A stretch of 64,000 nucleotides of DNA from Acetobacter orientalis (GTDB taxonomy: Bacteria; Pseudomonadota; Alphaproteobacteria; Acetobacterales; Acetobacteraceae), in assembly GCF_000963965.1 (NCBI RefSeq), contig NZ_BAMX01000002.1, positions 62,001-126,000 on the forward strand, written 5' to 3'. The translations under genes and the position numbers were made by a program. The notes beneath the pieces were generated by a model. The model had not been told where the DNA came from. It searched no databases and was given only the letters and a program-made list of their open reading frames with translations. Below, piece after piece: positions 46,457-57,238 of the stretch. Numbering within the stretch: the stretch's first letter is position 1; every line of letters starts with the position of its first letter.

Positions 46457-48043
46457 ATGTCAGCCTCCCCCACCATTACCCACCCTTCTTTCGGCACGAT
46501 TGACGCAAACCGCGTTATCATTTTTGACACCACCCTGCGCGATGGTGAGCAATCTCCGGGTTTTTCAATGAACCTGGCCGAAAAACTGCGCATGGCCGAA
46601 GCTCTGGCCGCACTGGGTGTAGACGTGATTGAGGCGGGTTTTCCTGTGGCCTCAAAAGGCGACTTCGAGTCCGTTAACCAGATTGCGCGTAATACTAAGG
46701 GCGCTGTCATTTGTGCGTTGGCCCGTACAGGTGGCCCAAAAGATATTATTGCAGCAGGCGAGGCTCTGGCCCCTGCCGAGCGCAAGCGTATTCACAACTT
46801 TATTTCCACCTCTCCACTGCACATGAAATACAAGCTGCGCATGGAGCCAGAAACCGTGCTGGAACTGATTACCACCGGCAACACAGCCGCACGTAACCTG
46901 ACCGATGACGTAGAATGGTCTGCCGAAGATGGCTCCCGCACCGAGCCAGACTTTCTGTGCCGCTGCGTAGAAGCCGCCATTAAGGCGGGTGCCAACACCA
47001 TTAACATTCCCGACACTGTTGGCTACGCAACCCCTGAAGATATGGAACGTATTTTCACCATGCTGCGTGAGCGCGTACCGGGGGCTGACCGAGTTATTTT
47101 CTCTGCGCATAACCATAACGACCTGGGCTTGGGTGTGGCAAACACGCTGGCCTCTGTACGCGGTGGTGCGCGCCAGATTGAATGCACAATTAATGGTATT
47201 GGCGAGCGCGCAGGCAATGCGGCTCTTGAAGAAATTGTCATGGCCATTCGCACCCGCAATGACCAGTACCCCTACACAACCGGTATCCATACCCAAAGCC
47301 TGCTGAAGGTGTCGCGCATGCTGGCCACCATCACCAGCTTTGATGTGCAACCCAACAAAGCCATTGTTGGGCGCAACGCCTTTGCCCACGAAAGTGGTAT
47401 TCACCAAGATGGTGTGCTGAAAAACGCTGCTACTTACGAAATTATGACCCCAGAAAGTGTTGGCTGGAGCCGCTCTTCTCTGGTTATGGGCAAACATTCT
47501 GGCCGTGCAGCCTTCCGCGATAAAATTAAGGCGCTGGGCTATGGCGAATTGGAAGACGCCAAGCTGAACGACGCTTTCTCACGCTTTAAAGACCTGGCTG
47601 ACCGTAAAAAGGTTGTTTACGACGAAGATATTGTGGCGCTGGTTGATGATGAAGTACGCGACCACGACCGTATTCGTTTTGAAAGCCTGAGCCTGTCTTC
47701 TCTCTCTGGCAAACCGTCCAGCGCTGAACTGGCGTTGCAAATAGATGGTGAAAGTGTTGTGGCGCAGGCCGAAGGCAATGGCCCAGTTGACGCTGCCTTT
47801 AATGCCCTGCGCAGCGCTTTCCCGCATGAGGCCCGCTTGGCGCTGTTCTCTGTCGGGGCCGTAACCGAAGGAACCGATGCACAGGCCCGTACCACCGTGC
47901 GTTTGGAAGAAGACGGAAAGCTGGTTGATGGCCAAGGCGCTGATGCCGACACCGTTGTTTCTGCCGTGCGGGCATACGTGCATGCCCTCAACAAACTGCT
48001 GGTCAAACGCGACCGCGCAGAACCCGAAGCCCTGCAAGCCTAA
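46457..48043 (+). CDS. leuA: 2-isopropylmalate synthase
   Basis: A 528-residue enzyme for the committed step of leucine synthesis, joining acetyl-CoA and 2-oxoisovalerate. DTTLRDGEQSPGFSMN near 25-40 is the HMGL catalytic motif, HNHNDLGLGVAN carries metal-binding histidines, GIGERAGNAALEE and HESGIHQDG follow, and the C-terminal part has the length of the leucine-sensing LeuA dimer domain. AAGGA lies about 10 bases before the ATG. It is preceded by the leucine-rich leader, and no other leu genes are in the window. Confidence 0.96.
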   Translation: MSASPTITHPSFGTIDANRVIIFDTTLRDGEQSPGFSMNLAEKLRMAEALAALGVDVIEAGFPVASKGDFESVNQIARNTKGAVICALARTGGPKDIIAAGEALAPAERKRIHNFISTSPLHMKYKLRMEPETVLELITTGNTAARNLTDDVEWSAEDGSRTEPDFLCRCVEAAIKAGANTINIPDTVGYATPEDMERIFTMLRERVPGADRVIFSAHNHNDLGLGVANTLASVRGGARQIECTINGIGERAGNAALEEIVMAIRTRNDQYPYTTGIHTQSLLKVSRMLATITSFDVQPNKAIVGRNAFAHESGIHQDGVLKNAATYEIMTPESVGWSRSSLVMGKHSGRAAFRDKIKALGYGELEDAKLNDAFSRFKDLADRKKVVYDEDIVALVDDEVRDHDRIRFESLSLSSLSGKPSSAELALQIDGESVVAQAEGNGPVDAAFNALRSAFPHEARLALFSVGAVTEGTDAQARTTVRLEEDGKLVDGQGADADTVVSAVRAYVHALNKLLVKRDRAEPEALQA

Positions 48044-48054
48044 AGTTTAGCCTG

Positions 48055-48085
48055 CCATAAGCCCCCCGTTTGGGGGTGCTTATGG
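48055..48085 (+). terminator. Strong hairpin after leuA, without U-run
   Basis: CCATAAGC plus CCCCC pairs with GGGGG and GCTTATGG with one bulged T, giving a 13-bp stem around GTTT, 11 bases after the leuA stop. GGGGTTAAAG follows, so it lacks the U-run of a canonical terminator; it may still end or protect the leuA transcript. Confidence 0.6.
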
Positions 48086-48162
48086 GGTTAAAGAGACAAC
48101 ATGCCATCTTTCCGCCCTGTTTCTTGCGGAAAGGTCTTGTGCCGCAGGTTGTGCATCGGTAA

Positions 48163-49308
<1,146 letters not shown>

Positions 49309-49404
49309 GAGACTACGGTTAAATAGGCTCACTGAATACAGCAGGGAAAGGCACAACACTATCCCGCCAGCCTGACTAGGCAAAATAAGGATCAATCACG
49401 CGTT

Positions 49405-49482
49405 ATGTGGGGTAAAACCAGACATACCCTGACCCAAAAAGCCACGGCCCCGTTGGGGCCGCAGGGGGTACTGCACGCGTGA
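49405..49482 (+). other. Short upstream ORF ending on the mreC start
   Basis: ATG at 49405 opens 25 codons (beginning MWGKTRHTL) ending with TGA at 49480-49482, which overlaps the mreC GTG at 49479-49481 as GTGA. AAGGAT lies about 14 bases before its ATG. It could couple mreC translation to upstream initiation, or be a chance frame. The peptide has no recognisable motif. Confidence 0.35.
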
Positions 49483-50384
49483 TTCCGGTTTCTATTCAAA
49501 TTAGGCAAGCACTGGGTAAGTTGGTTTTACCCCTGCTGCTGCTGCTCTCTATTGGTATTATTATTGTTGGCCAAGCAGACCGTAAGCTGGCAGACCGTGT
49601 GCGTATGGTGGTGGCAGACGGGCTTTCACCATTTTGGACGTTAGTGAGCACCACTCAAGAGCGCACTGTGGCCATTGCCACCAACCTGCGGGAAGCCGGT
49701 AGGCTGGCCCGCGAAAACGCCCGCCTAAAAACCGAAAACGAAAACCTGCGCCGCTGGTACGACGTAGCTGTCTCCCTCACGCGGGAAAACGACTCGCTTA
49801 AAACCGCACTCCACTGGATACCCGAACCCGCACCCGCTTTTGTGACAGGCCGGGTTGTAGCCGATACAGGGGGCATTTACGCCCGTGCAGTACTACTGGT
49901 TGCAGGCACAGAAAGCGGTGTAGAGGTAGGCAATATTGCGCTCGCCTCTAACGGGTTGGCAGGCCGTGTAACCGAAACCGGCGCACATTCAGCACGTATT
50001 TTGCTTATAACCGACATAGCCAGCCGCCTGCCGGTTATGCTTGAAGGCAGCCACGCCCCCGCTATTATGGTGGGTGATAATTCCCCCATGCCGCGCCTAA
50101 TGTATTACGCACAAGACACCCGCCCCGTTGAAGGCGAACGCGTGGTGACAAGTGACCAAGCTGGGGCTTTCCCGGCTGGGTTGCCTATTGGCACCGTGCA
50201 TTATGTGTCTGAGGGGCGGCCTGTTGTGGCCCCCTTTGCCCAGCTTGACCACCTTAACCTTTTGCGAGTGTTCAATTTTGGCCACTCACAGGTAGAACCA
50301 CCCGATGCACCGGGGCATGTGCCTTTGGCCCCGCCCCACAAAGCGCAGGATCTGCCGTTTAAAAACCTGCTTGGACAAGGGTAG
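49479..50384 (+). CDS. mreC: Rod-shape determining protein MreC
   Basis: A 301-residue periplasmic protein with one N-terminal membrane helix (about 14-32), a coiled coil (about 65-110, with the LKTENENLRRW segment) and the beta-domain typical of MreC. It links MreB filaments to PBP2 and RodA. The start is a GTG preceded by GGGGG; the GTG overlaps the stop of a short upstream ORF. mreD follows after 9 bases. Confidence 0.92.
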   Translation: MIPVSIQIRQALGKLVLPLLLLLSIGIIIVGQADRKLADRVRMVVADGLSPFWTLVSTTQERTVAIATNLREAGRLARENARLKTENENLRRWYDVAVSLTRENDSLKTALHWIPEPAPAFVTGRVVADTGGIYARAVLLVAGTESGVEVGNIALASNGLAGRVTETGAHSARILLITDIASRLPVMLEGSHAPAIMVGDNSPMPRLMYYAQDTRPVEGERVVTSDQAGAFPAGLPIGTVHYVSEGRPVVAPFAQLDHLNLLRVFNFGHSQVEPPDAPGHVPLAPPHKAQDLPFKNLLGQG

Positions 50385-50393
50385 AAAAAGGCC

Positions 50394-50960
50394 ATGATGC
50401 CTGACCCCTCAATGCGGGCATGGGAGCCTGAAATCCAGCCCCGGCAAACCCTAAGCCACCGGTTGGAGCATGGTGCACGCCACCTGTTGCCCAGCCTGTT
50501 TTGCATGCTGGTTATTATTCTGTTTTCTGCCCCGCTACCGTTGCCCGGCATTGCTGAATTAATGCCCGCTATTGTTATGGCTACGGTGTTTTTCTGGTCG
50601 TTCTGGCGGCCAAGCGGCATGCCCAGTTTAGCCGTTTTTTTTCTGGGCTTATTTATGGACTTAGTGGGCTTTACCCCACTGGGCGTAAGCGCCTTTATTT
50701 TGTTGCTGGTGCATGGTGTGGGCCTGTATGCGCGCTTTGGCCTTATGCGTATGCATTTTTTGCTGGCATGGGGCGTTTTTGCGCTGGTAGCCCTTGGGGC
50801 CTGCCTGCTGCAATGGGGGCTGGCATGCCTGTTTAGGCTGCATATGCTAGACTTGCCGCCCACCTTGTTTGAAGCCTTTTTAAGTATTGGGGCCTACCCC
50901 CCTCTTTCGGCTCTGTTCTCGTGGTTGCTCCACCGTCTGGACGGCAAGGAACAGGACTGA
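50394..50960 (+). CDS. mreD: Rod-shape determining protein MreD
   Basis: A 188-residue inner-membrane protein with about five to six hydrophobic segments from residue 30 onwards, the right size and position for MreD. The phrase FFLGLFMDLVGFTPLGVSAF near 82-101 contains the conserved GLxxDLxxxxPLG pattern of the family. It acts with MreC in the elongasome. The ATG pair at 50394/50397 leaves the exact start open. PBP2 starts 19 bases after its stop. Confidence 0.9.
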   Translation: MMPDPSMRAWEPEIQPRQTLSHRLEHGARHLLPSLFCMLVIILFSAPLPLPGIAELMPAIVMATVFFWSFWRPSGMPSLAVFFLGLFMDLVGFTPLGVSAFILLLVHGVGLYARFGLMRMHFLLAWGVFALVALGACLLQWGLACLFRLHMLDLPPTLFEAFLSIGAYPPLSALFSWLLHRLDGKEQD

Positions 50961-50979
50961 TGGAAGGAGCACGCAGGCT

Positions 50980-52935
50980 ATGCGGCTAAAGCGGCGCAAG
51001 CGCGAAAACCAGCGCCTTATGCCCATTAAAAACCTTAAAGACCCCGGCCGTGGTGTTTTCACGCGCCGGGCTTTACTGGTTATGGCCGTACAAACTGGTG
51101 CCTTGGGTGTTTTGGCGAACAAGCTTTACAAACTACAAGTCCAAGACGGTGACCGCTACGCCCGCATGGCCGCCAGCAACCGGGTAAGCAAGCGCTATTT
51201 GGCCCCCCCGCGTGGCCGCATTGTAGACCGCTACGGCATAGCCCTTGCTAACAACAAGGAAAACTGGCGCGCATTGTTAATGCCAGAAGAAACAACCGAT
51301 GTTGCTGGCACCATTGAGCGCTTTTCAAGCATTATCCCACTTGATGAGCGTGACCGCGCCCGTATTGCGCGCGAAATGCGCCACCAGCGGCGGTTTGTGC
51401 CCGTTATGCTCCGCGACTTTCTCTCGTGGGATGAAATGGCGCGCATTGAGCTTAACGCGCCATCTCTCCCCGGTGTGTTGATTGATGTGGGTACCCGCCG
51501 TGTCTACCCAGAGGGCGAATTGCTGGCTCATATTGTCGGCTATGTGGCCCCACCAAACGAAAAAGACGTAGCGCGCTCTGCCCTACTGGCCTTACCCGGC
51601 ATGCGCGTGGGCCGTGCCGGTATTGAGCAAAGCCAAGACGACAAATTATGCGGCACCGCAGGCTCGGTCGAGATGGAGGTAAACGCCGTTGGGCGCGTTA
51701 TGTCCGAACTCAACCGGGAAGAAGGGGCCGCAGGCGCAGAAATTGGCCTGACCATAGACCGTGGTCTGCAACAAAAGGTGCTCAACCGCATAGCAGACCA
51801 AACCGCCTCTGCCGTAGTGATGGACTGCCGCAATGGCGAGGTACTGGCTATGGTCAGCACCCCCTCGTTTGACCCCTCTTTGTTTGATAGTGGCGTAAGC
51901 CACGCGCAATGGATTGAATGGACAAACAACGAGCGTACCCCCCTTATTAACAAAACGGTGGCCGGTGTTTACCCGCCCGGCTCTACCTTTAAGCCTGCCG
52001 TGGCTATGGCAGGCTTACAGTCCGGCCTGTTTTCCCCCTCTGACCGGGTGTTCTGCCCCGGCCATCTTGATGTGGGGGGTACGCGCTTTCACTGCTGGTC
52101 TCGGTGGGGGCATGGGTCAATAGACCTGCACCAAGCCCTTAAATTCTCCTGCGATGTGTATTTTTATGAAATGGCCCGCCGCGTAGGCATGGACAAAATA
52201 GCCGAGGTTGCCCACCAGTTTGGCCTTGGCACCCCGTTAGATATTGAGCTGCCGCACACCCGCACCGGGCTTATTCCCACCCCAGCATGGCGGCAGGCCC
52301 ACCACCACCACTGGAACGGTGGGGATACGATAGTGAGCGGTATTGGGCAGGGGTTTGTGCAGGTCACACCCTTGCAACTGGCAACTTATACCTCGCGCTT
52401 GGCAACGGGGCGGGCTGTGCAACCCCATTTGGTGCGCGCCCTTAACCGCACGGTTGGCCCACAAGCCACGCCAGAGCACTGGCCCGCCCTAGACATGCCC
52501 CCAAAATACCTAGAAGCCCTGCGCTCGGGCATGTTTGCTGTGGTAAACGAGCAGCACGGCACGGCCCCCAAAGCCAAGCTAGACATACCGGGGGTAACAC
52601 TGGCGGGCAAAACTGGCTCGGCACAGGTGCGCCGCGTGTCGCGGGCGTTGCGTGAAAGCGGGCATTTTAACTCTGCCAACCTACCGTGGGAATATCGGCC
52701 ACACGCCTTGTTTATATGCTTTGCGCCCTACGAAAACCCGCAATATGCTGTGTCTGTGGTGATTGAGCACGGTAACGCAGGCGCTGATGCCGCCGCCCCA
52801 CTGGCACGCGATATTATGACAGACACGCTATTACGTGACCCGTCTAACCACACCACGGCCCCACCAGAACCTGTGGCTGAGCCAGCCCCGGCAGCAGCAG
52901 AGGCTCCGCCACCCAAAACCGATACCACGCCATGA
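50980..52935 (+). CDS. mrdA: Penicillin-binding protein 2 (elongation transpeptidase)
   Basis: A 651-residue class B PBP that cross-links peptidoglycan during cell elongation. It has an N-terminal anchor (about 30-50), a dimerisation domain with PPRGRIVDRYG at 77-87, and a transpeptidase domain with STFK (335-338, nucleophile Ser335), SCD (390-392) and KTGSAQ (544-549). The C-terminal 25 residues are Pro/Ala/Glu-rich. GGAAGGAG lies about 10 bases before the ATG at 50980, which fixes the start; the longer frame from 50887 overlaps mreD. Its stop overlaps the rodA ATG. Confidence 0.95.
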   Translation: MRLKRRKRENQRLMPIKNLKDPGRGVFTRRALLVMAVQTGALGVLANKLYKLQVQDGDRYARMAASNRVSKRYLAPPRGRIVDRYGIALANNKENWRALLMPEETTDVAGTIERFSSIIPLDERDRARIAREMRHQRRFVPVMLRDFLSWDEMARIELNAPSLPGVLIDVGTRRVYPEGELLAHIVGYVAPPNEKDVARSALLALPGMRVGRAGIEQSQDDKLCGTAGSVEMEVNAVGRVMSELNREEGAAGAEIGLTIDRGLQQKVLNRIADQTASAVVMDCRNGEVLAMVSTPSFDPSLFDSGVSHAQWIEWTNNERTPLINKTVAGVYPPGSTFKPAVAMAGLQSGLFSPSDRVFCPGHLDVGGTRFHCWSRWGHGSIDLHQALKFSCDVYFYEMARRVGMDKIAEVAHQFGLGTPLDIELPHTRTGLIPTPAWRQAHHHHWNGGDTIVSGIGQGFVQVTPLQLATYTSRLATGRAVQPHLVRALNRTVGPQATPEHWPALDMPPKYLEALRSGMFAVVNEQHGTAPKAKLDIPGVTLAGKTGSAQVRRVSRALRESGHFNSANLPWEYRPHALFICFAPYENPQYAVSVVIEHGNAGADAAAPLARDIMTDTLLRDPSNHTTAPPEPVAEPAPAAAEAPPPKTDTTP

Positions 52936-54089
52936 AGTTTCATAAACGCCTGTTACGGGCCGAACCAAGCTTTAGGCTTCTTGCAAAATTGTGGCGCATA
53001 AGCTGGCTGTATGTGCTGCTTATTTGCACCCTTGCGGGTGTTGGGTACGTAACCTTGTATTCTGCCGCGGGTGGAGCACCCTACCCTTTTGCAGCCCCCC
53101 AAGCCGCACGCTTTGCCGTAGGGCTGGTGCTTATGGTGTGTGTTGCCATGCTCCCCCCCAAAATACTGGTACGCATTGCATGGCCGCTTTATGCGCTGTC
53201 TTTGGTGCTGTTGGTTGCCGTGCTGCATATGGGCCATGTTGGCAAAGGCGCTGAGCGTTGGCTCATGATAGGCGGCTTGCAGGTGCAGCCGTCTGAATAC
53301 GCCAAAGTGGCTTTAGTACTGGCCTTAGCCACATGGTTTTACCGCATTAACTACAGCCGTATGGGCAACCCCCTGTGGTTGCTCCCGCCCGCTTTTATGG
53401 TGTTGTTGCCCGTGGTTTTGGTGCTTAAAGAGCCAAACCTAGGCACAGGCACCATTATTGGCGGCATTGGGGCTACGCTCTTTTTTGCGGCGGGCATGCG
53501 GCTTTGGCAAATTGCGCTGCTATTGCTGCCCGTGCCCTACATGGCCAAGTTTGCCTACGCCCACCTGCACGACTACCAACGCGCCCGTATTACCACCTTT
53601 CTTAACCCAGAAAGTGACCCTTTAGGCGCAGGCTACAATATTATTCAGTCTAAAATTGCTTTGGGTTCTGGTGGTATGTGGGGGCAGGGCTACCTGCATG
53701 GCTCGCAGGGGCAGCTTAATTTTCTGCCCGAAAAACAAACCGACTTCATTTTTACCATGCTGGCTGAAGAATGGGGCTTTGCCGGGGCCATTGTGGTTAT
53801 TGGCCTGTTGCTGCTGCTTATACTGGGCGGCATGCTTATGGCCATACGCAGCCGCAACCGCTTTGGCAGGTTGGTAGCCCTTGGCATTAGCATGAACTTC
53901 TTTTTGTACTGCCTTGTTAACCTGTCCATGGTTATGGGGGCCATTCCGGTAGGGGGGGTGCCTTTGCCGCTGGTCTCTTACGGTGGGTCGGCCATGCTTA
54001 ATGTTATGCTGGGGTTTGGCCTGCTTCTCTCAACATGGGTACACCGAGACTCCCGCTTTGGCGAAAGTGATGAGGAAGACCCGGCCTAG
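52932..54089 (+). CDS. rodA: SEDS-family glycan polymerase RodA
   Basis: A 385-residue polytopic SEDS protein that polymerises lipid II together with PBP2. The segments GLQVQPSEYAKVALVLALA (about 116-134), KEPNLGTGTII near 167-177, LNPESDPLGAGYNIIQSKIA near 226-245 and PLPLVSYGGSAM near 340-351 are typical. The ATG overlaps the mrdA stop (ATGA), indicating translational coupling. It ends the rod cluster; the C-terminus is acidic. Confidence 0.95.
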   Translation: MKFHKRLLRAEPSFRLLAKLWRISWLYVLLICTLAGVGYVTLYSAAGGAPYPFAAPQAARFAVGLVLMVCVAMLPPKILVRIAWPLYALSLVLLVAVLHMGHVGKGAERWLMIGGLQVQPSEYAKVALVLALATWFYRINYSRMGNPLWLLPPAFMVLLPVVLVLKEPNLGTGTIIGGIGATLFFAAGMRLWQIALLLLPVPYMAKFAYAHLHDYQRARITTFLNPESDPLGAGYNIIQSKIALGSGGMWGQGYLHGSQGQLNFLPEKQTDFIFTMLAEEWGFAGAIVVIGLLLLLILGGMLMAIRSRNRFGRLVALGISMNFFLYCLVNLSMVMGAIPVGGVPLPLVSYGGSAMLNVMLGFGLLLSTWVHRDSRFGESDEEDPA

Positions 54090-54225
54090 CAGCAGGCCAA
54101 CTGGCTTTAAGCCACGCGCCTCCGGCCCGCCACACAGCACGGAATAATGCGGGAGCCCCCCTCAGCTTGGTGCGTATGTTTGAGGCTTCGTTTGTTTTCG
54201 AAACACACTTTGCGTGTTCCATAAT

Positions 54226-54250
54226 GAACGGAAACAATATTTTTCCGTTC
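54226..54250. promoter_or_regulatory. Inverted repeat upstream of the sugar porter gene
   Basis: GAACGGAAA (54226-54234) and TTTCCGTTC (54242-54250) are perfect 9-base arms around CAATATT, 114 bases before the porter ATG. The symmetry and AT-rich centre suit a dimeric repressor operator. No U-run follows directly, although rodA ends 137 bases upstream. Confidence 0.45.
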
Positions 54251-54363
54251 TATGTCATGGTATAGGCAGCCACACGGTGCTGTACCCGTTGTGCAGCCGT
54301 TACATGCTGCTCACGCCAAGAGCTTGATAAAAATAAAAACAAAGCCGGAAACTTACTAGCCCC

Positions 54364-55779
54364 ATGCCCCAAACCTCTTCTCCCACGGCCTCCTCTTCTT
54401 CCTCTTTTCATGTGCGTAGCGCCATTATTGGCGTGTTGGCCGCCACAGCCGGGCTTATGTCCGGGTTGGATATTGGGGTTATTTCTGGTGCGCTAGACTT
54501 TGTTGCCAAAGACTTTAACGCCTCTACCCTCGCGCAGGAATGGATTGTAAGCGCCATGATGGCCGGGGCCGCCATTGGGGCCATTACGGCAGGGTGGCTG
54601 GCGCGTGCTACGGGCCGCAAATGGTCTTTAGTGCTCAGTGGCGTTATTTTTATTCTTGGCTCTGTCGGCTGTGCGTGTGCGTGGTCTGTTGCCAGCATGA
54701 TTTGTGGCCGCGCCCTTATGGGGCTGGCCATTGGTATTGCGGCCTTTACCTCACCACTCTATCTGTCTGAAATTGCCAGCGAAAAAACCCGTGGCGCCAT
54801 GATTTCAACGTACCAGCTCATGATTACGGTTGGTATTTTTCTGGCATTTATGAGCGACACCCTCTTTAGCTACCATGGGCAATGGCGGTGGATGTTTGGT
54901 GTTATTGCCCTACCCGGTGTTTTGTTTGTAGCGGGTGTGCTGTTTTTACCCTACAGCCCCCGTTGGCTGATGATGCGCGGCCGCCGGGCCGAAGCGCACA
55001 GTGTGCTCAGTGACCTACGCCCAGACAGCCACGACACAGAAGCCGAAATTCAGGCTATTGATACCCAGCTTAAACAACGCCAAGGCGGGTTTGCGCTGTT
55101 ACGCGCCAATAAAAACTTTCGCCGTTCTATTGCGCTGGGCATTTTGTTGCAGGTTATGCAGCAGTTTGCGGGCATTAACGTGGTTATGTATTACGCGCCC
55201 AAAATTTTTGCGCTGGCAGGGTTTGTGGGTACAGCACAACTGTGGTGCACCGCTATTGTGGGGCTGGTAAACGTGCTGGCTACCATTGCGGCAGTTGGAT
55301 TGGTTGACCGCTGGGGCCGTAAACCCATTTTATACACCGGCTTTACCACCATGACCCTAGCCCTTGGTGCATTGGCTTGGCTCAACCACACTGGTATGGA
55401 AACACAGGCCGCCAAGTTTTTGTGTGTTGGGCTGATCATGCTCTTTATTGTGGCCCACGCTATGTCTGCCGGGCCTATTATGTGGGTGCTATGTTCTGAA
55501 ATTCAGCCCATCAAAGGTAGAGACCTTGGTATAACCATTTCCACCCTTACCAACTGGGTCTCTAATATGGTGGTGGGGGCATCGTTTCTGAGTATTCTTA
55601 ACTGGCTGGGTGGGGCCAACACCTTTACTCTTATGGCAGCCCTCAATGCCCTCTTTTTGGCGCTTACTTTCTGGTTTGTGCCCGAAACACGCGGGGCATC
55701 GCTGGAACAGATTGAGCAAAACCTCATGCAAGGCAAACGCCTACGCGACATAGGCCAGCATACCGGCCAACACGCCTAG
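54364..55779 (+). CDS. Sugar porter of the major facilitator superfamily
   Basis: A 471-residue, 12-helix MFS sugar:proton symporter of the GalP/XylE group. GLDIGVISGALDFV near 35-48 is the family's first-helix motif, GWLARATGRKWS near 77-88 and the later DRWGRKP are loop motif A copies, YSPRWLMMRGR near 199-209 is the PESPRWL-type motif, QQFAGINVVMYYAP near 265-278 contacts the sugar, and VPETRGASLEQIE near 440-452 is the PETKG motif. The substrate cannot be told. The serine-rich N-terminus is dispensable-looking. A candidate operator lies upstream. Confidence 0.92.
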   Translation: MPQTSSPTASSSSSFHVRSAIIGVLAATAGLMSGLDIGVISGALDFVAKDFNASTLAQEWIVSAMMAGAAIGAITAGWLARATGRKWSLVLSGVIFILGSVGCACAWSVASMICGRALMGLAIGIAAFTSPLYLSEIASEKTRGAMISTYQLMITVGIFLAFMSDTLFSYHGQWRWMFGVIALPGVLFVAGVLFLPYSPRWLMMRGRRAEAHSVLSDLRPDSHDTEAEIQAIDTQLKQRQGGFALLRANKNFRRSIALGILLQVMQQFAGINVVMYYAPKIFALAGFVGTAQLWCTAIVGLVNVLATIAAVGLVDRWGRKPILYTGFTTMTLALGALAWLNHTGMETQAAKFLCVGLIMLFIVAHAMSAGPIMWVLCSEIQPIKGRDLGITISTLTNWVSNMVVGASFLSILNWLGGANTFTLMAALNALFLALTFWFVPETRGASLEQIEQNLMQGKRLRDIGQHTGQHA

Positions 55780-55823
55780 AAAACTAGGCTTTCTAGGCCT
55801 TAGCCCTTCTGAGCATATTAGCC

Positions 55824-55852
55824 AGCCGCGCTTGCAAAAAGCGCGGCTGTTT
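55824..55852 (+). terminator. Terminator after the sugar porter
   Basis: AGCCGCGCTT (55824-55833) pairs perfectly with AAGCGCGGCT (55839-55848), followed by GTTTTG. A second hairpin, GCCTAGAAA with TTTCTAGGC (55774-55798), overlaps the porter stop codon just upstream. Confidence 0.85.
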
Positions 55853-56021
55853 TGCTTGTCTTCTCTTGACTTATGTCAAAACCGCCCATAGCTTGCATGC
55901 AAAAGGTAACAAACAGTACTGTTTTTTATTTTTCTCAATCATGACACCTTTCGTGCACACTGGTCTTTTGCTGCGTTGAACGCAGCATTTTGCGCCCCGG
56001 CAAAAGGCCCGCAGGTACGAT

Positions 56022-57233
56022 ATGTGTTATTTTTCCAAAACAGGATTCGCCAGAGTGACACCACACCACTTTCCTCTCCGTTCGCTTCTGGCATCGGCTG
56101 TGGCCATGCTGGCTCTGGCAGGGTGTGAACGCAAAAACGCAGCCCCAAAACTCCCCCCACAGAGCGTTGGGGTGCTCACCCTGCATGCCCAACCCGTTGT
56201 CGTTCATACCAGCCTGCCGGGCCGTACAGACGCTTTTGAAATTGCACAGGTACGCCCACAGGTCACCGGCGTTATTGAAAAGCGGCTGTTCCAAGAAGGG
56301 TCAGACGTTACGGTAGGCCAGCAGCTCTACCAAATTGATGCCTCACGCTACCAAGCTGTATACGACCAAGCCCGCGGCCAATTAGCTGAAGCTGAGGCAG
56401 GTGAAGTAACCGCCCGCGCCAAGCTGGAACGCTACCGCGCACTGGTACGTGAACATGCCGTGAGTAAGCAGGAATATGACGATGCCGTGGCCGCAGAAAA
56501 ACAGGCGCAAGGCCAGATTTTAAGTGCCAAAGGGCAGGTTGAAGCCGCACAGGTTAACCTAGGCTACACTAAAATGTATGCCCCAATTTCTGGGCGTATC
56601 AGCCGTACATTGGTAACCGTCGGTGCGCTGGTTACAGCAAACCAGACCGATAACACCGCCATTATTACCCGCCTCGACCCCATTTATGTAGACGTAAACC
56701 TACCCGCCATTACGCTGCTGCGCCTCAAACGAGAGCTAGCAGAAGGCCGTATTGAGCGACAAGCCAACGGTGAAGTGCCCGTTACCCTAACGCTTGAAGA
56801 TGGCTCTGGCTACGAGCACAAAGGCCATATGGCGCTTTCCGAAGTGAATGTTGATACGTCAACGGCGTCTGTCATTGTACGTGCCATTATGCCCAACCCA
56901 GACAAGCTGCTGCTGCCAGGTATGTATGTGCATGCAGAACTAGAAGAAGGCACAGACCCCAACAGCATTCTGGTGCCCCAGCAAGCCGTAAGCCACAACA
57001 CCCACGGCGATGCCGAAGTGTGGATTGTGAAAGACGATGACACCGTAGAACGCCGCCAGATCCAGACCGGGGCCGCCATTGGCCCTAACTGGCTTGTAAC
57101 AGGTGGCCTTAAAGCCGGTGAACGCATTGTGGTTGTTGGCGTGCAAAAAATTAAACCCGGCGCCAAGGTTAAACCGCAGGAAATACCAGCCACCCCGGCC
57201 TCTGATGCCGCCAGCCAGAACAAAGGGCAGTAA
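56022..57233 (+). CDS. RND efflux periplasmic adaptor (AcrA/MexA type lipoprotein)
   Basis: A 403-residue membrane-fusion lipoprotein that joins an RND pump to the outer-membrane channel. The signal sequence ends in the lipobox LAGC (Cys35). The lipoyl half motifs, a helical hairpin (about 100-170) and the beta-barrel segment VNVDTSTASVIVRAIMPNP near 275-293 are typical of AcrA. A GTG at 56055 with AGGA upstream is an alternative start that keeps the signal sequence. The pump gene starts 5 bases after the stop. No TetR-type regulator lies next to the operon. Confidence 0.93.
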   Translation: MCYFSKTGFARVTPHHFPLRSLLASAVAMLALAGCERKNAAPKLPPQSVGVLTLHAQPVVVHTSLPGRTDAFEIAQVRPQVTGVIEKRLFQEGSDVTVGQQLYQIDASRYQAVYDQARGQLAEAEAGEVTARAKLERYRALVREHAVSKQEYDDAVAAEKQAQGQILSAKGQVEAAQVNLGYTKMYAPISGRISRTLVTVGALVTANQTDNTAIITRLDPIYVDVNLPAITLLRLKRELAEGRIERQANGEVPVTLTLEDGSGYEHKGHMALSEVNVDTSTASVIVRAIMPNPDKLLLPGMYVHAELEEGTDPNSILVPQQAVSHNTHGDAEVWIVKDDDTVERRQIQTGAAIGPNWLVTGGLKAGERIVVVGVQKIKPGAKVKPQEIPATPASDAASQNKGQ

Positions 57234-57238
57234 GACCC

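Noticed and set aside
46652-47497. 281-codon open frame antisense to leuA
   Set aside because: It lies wholly within leuA and has no family features.
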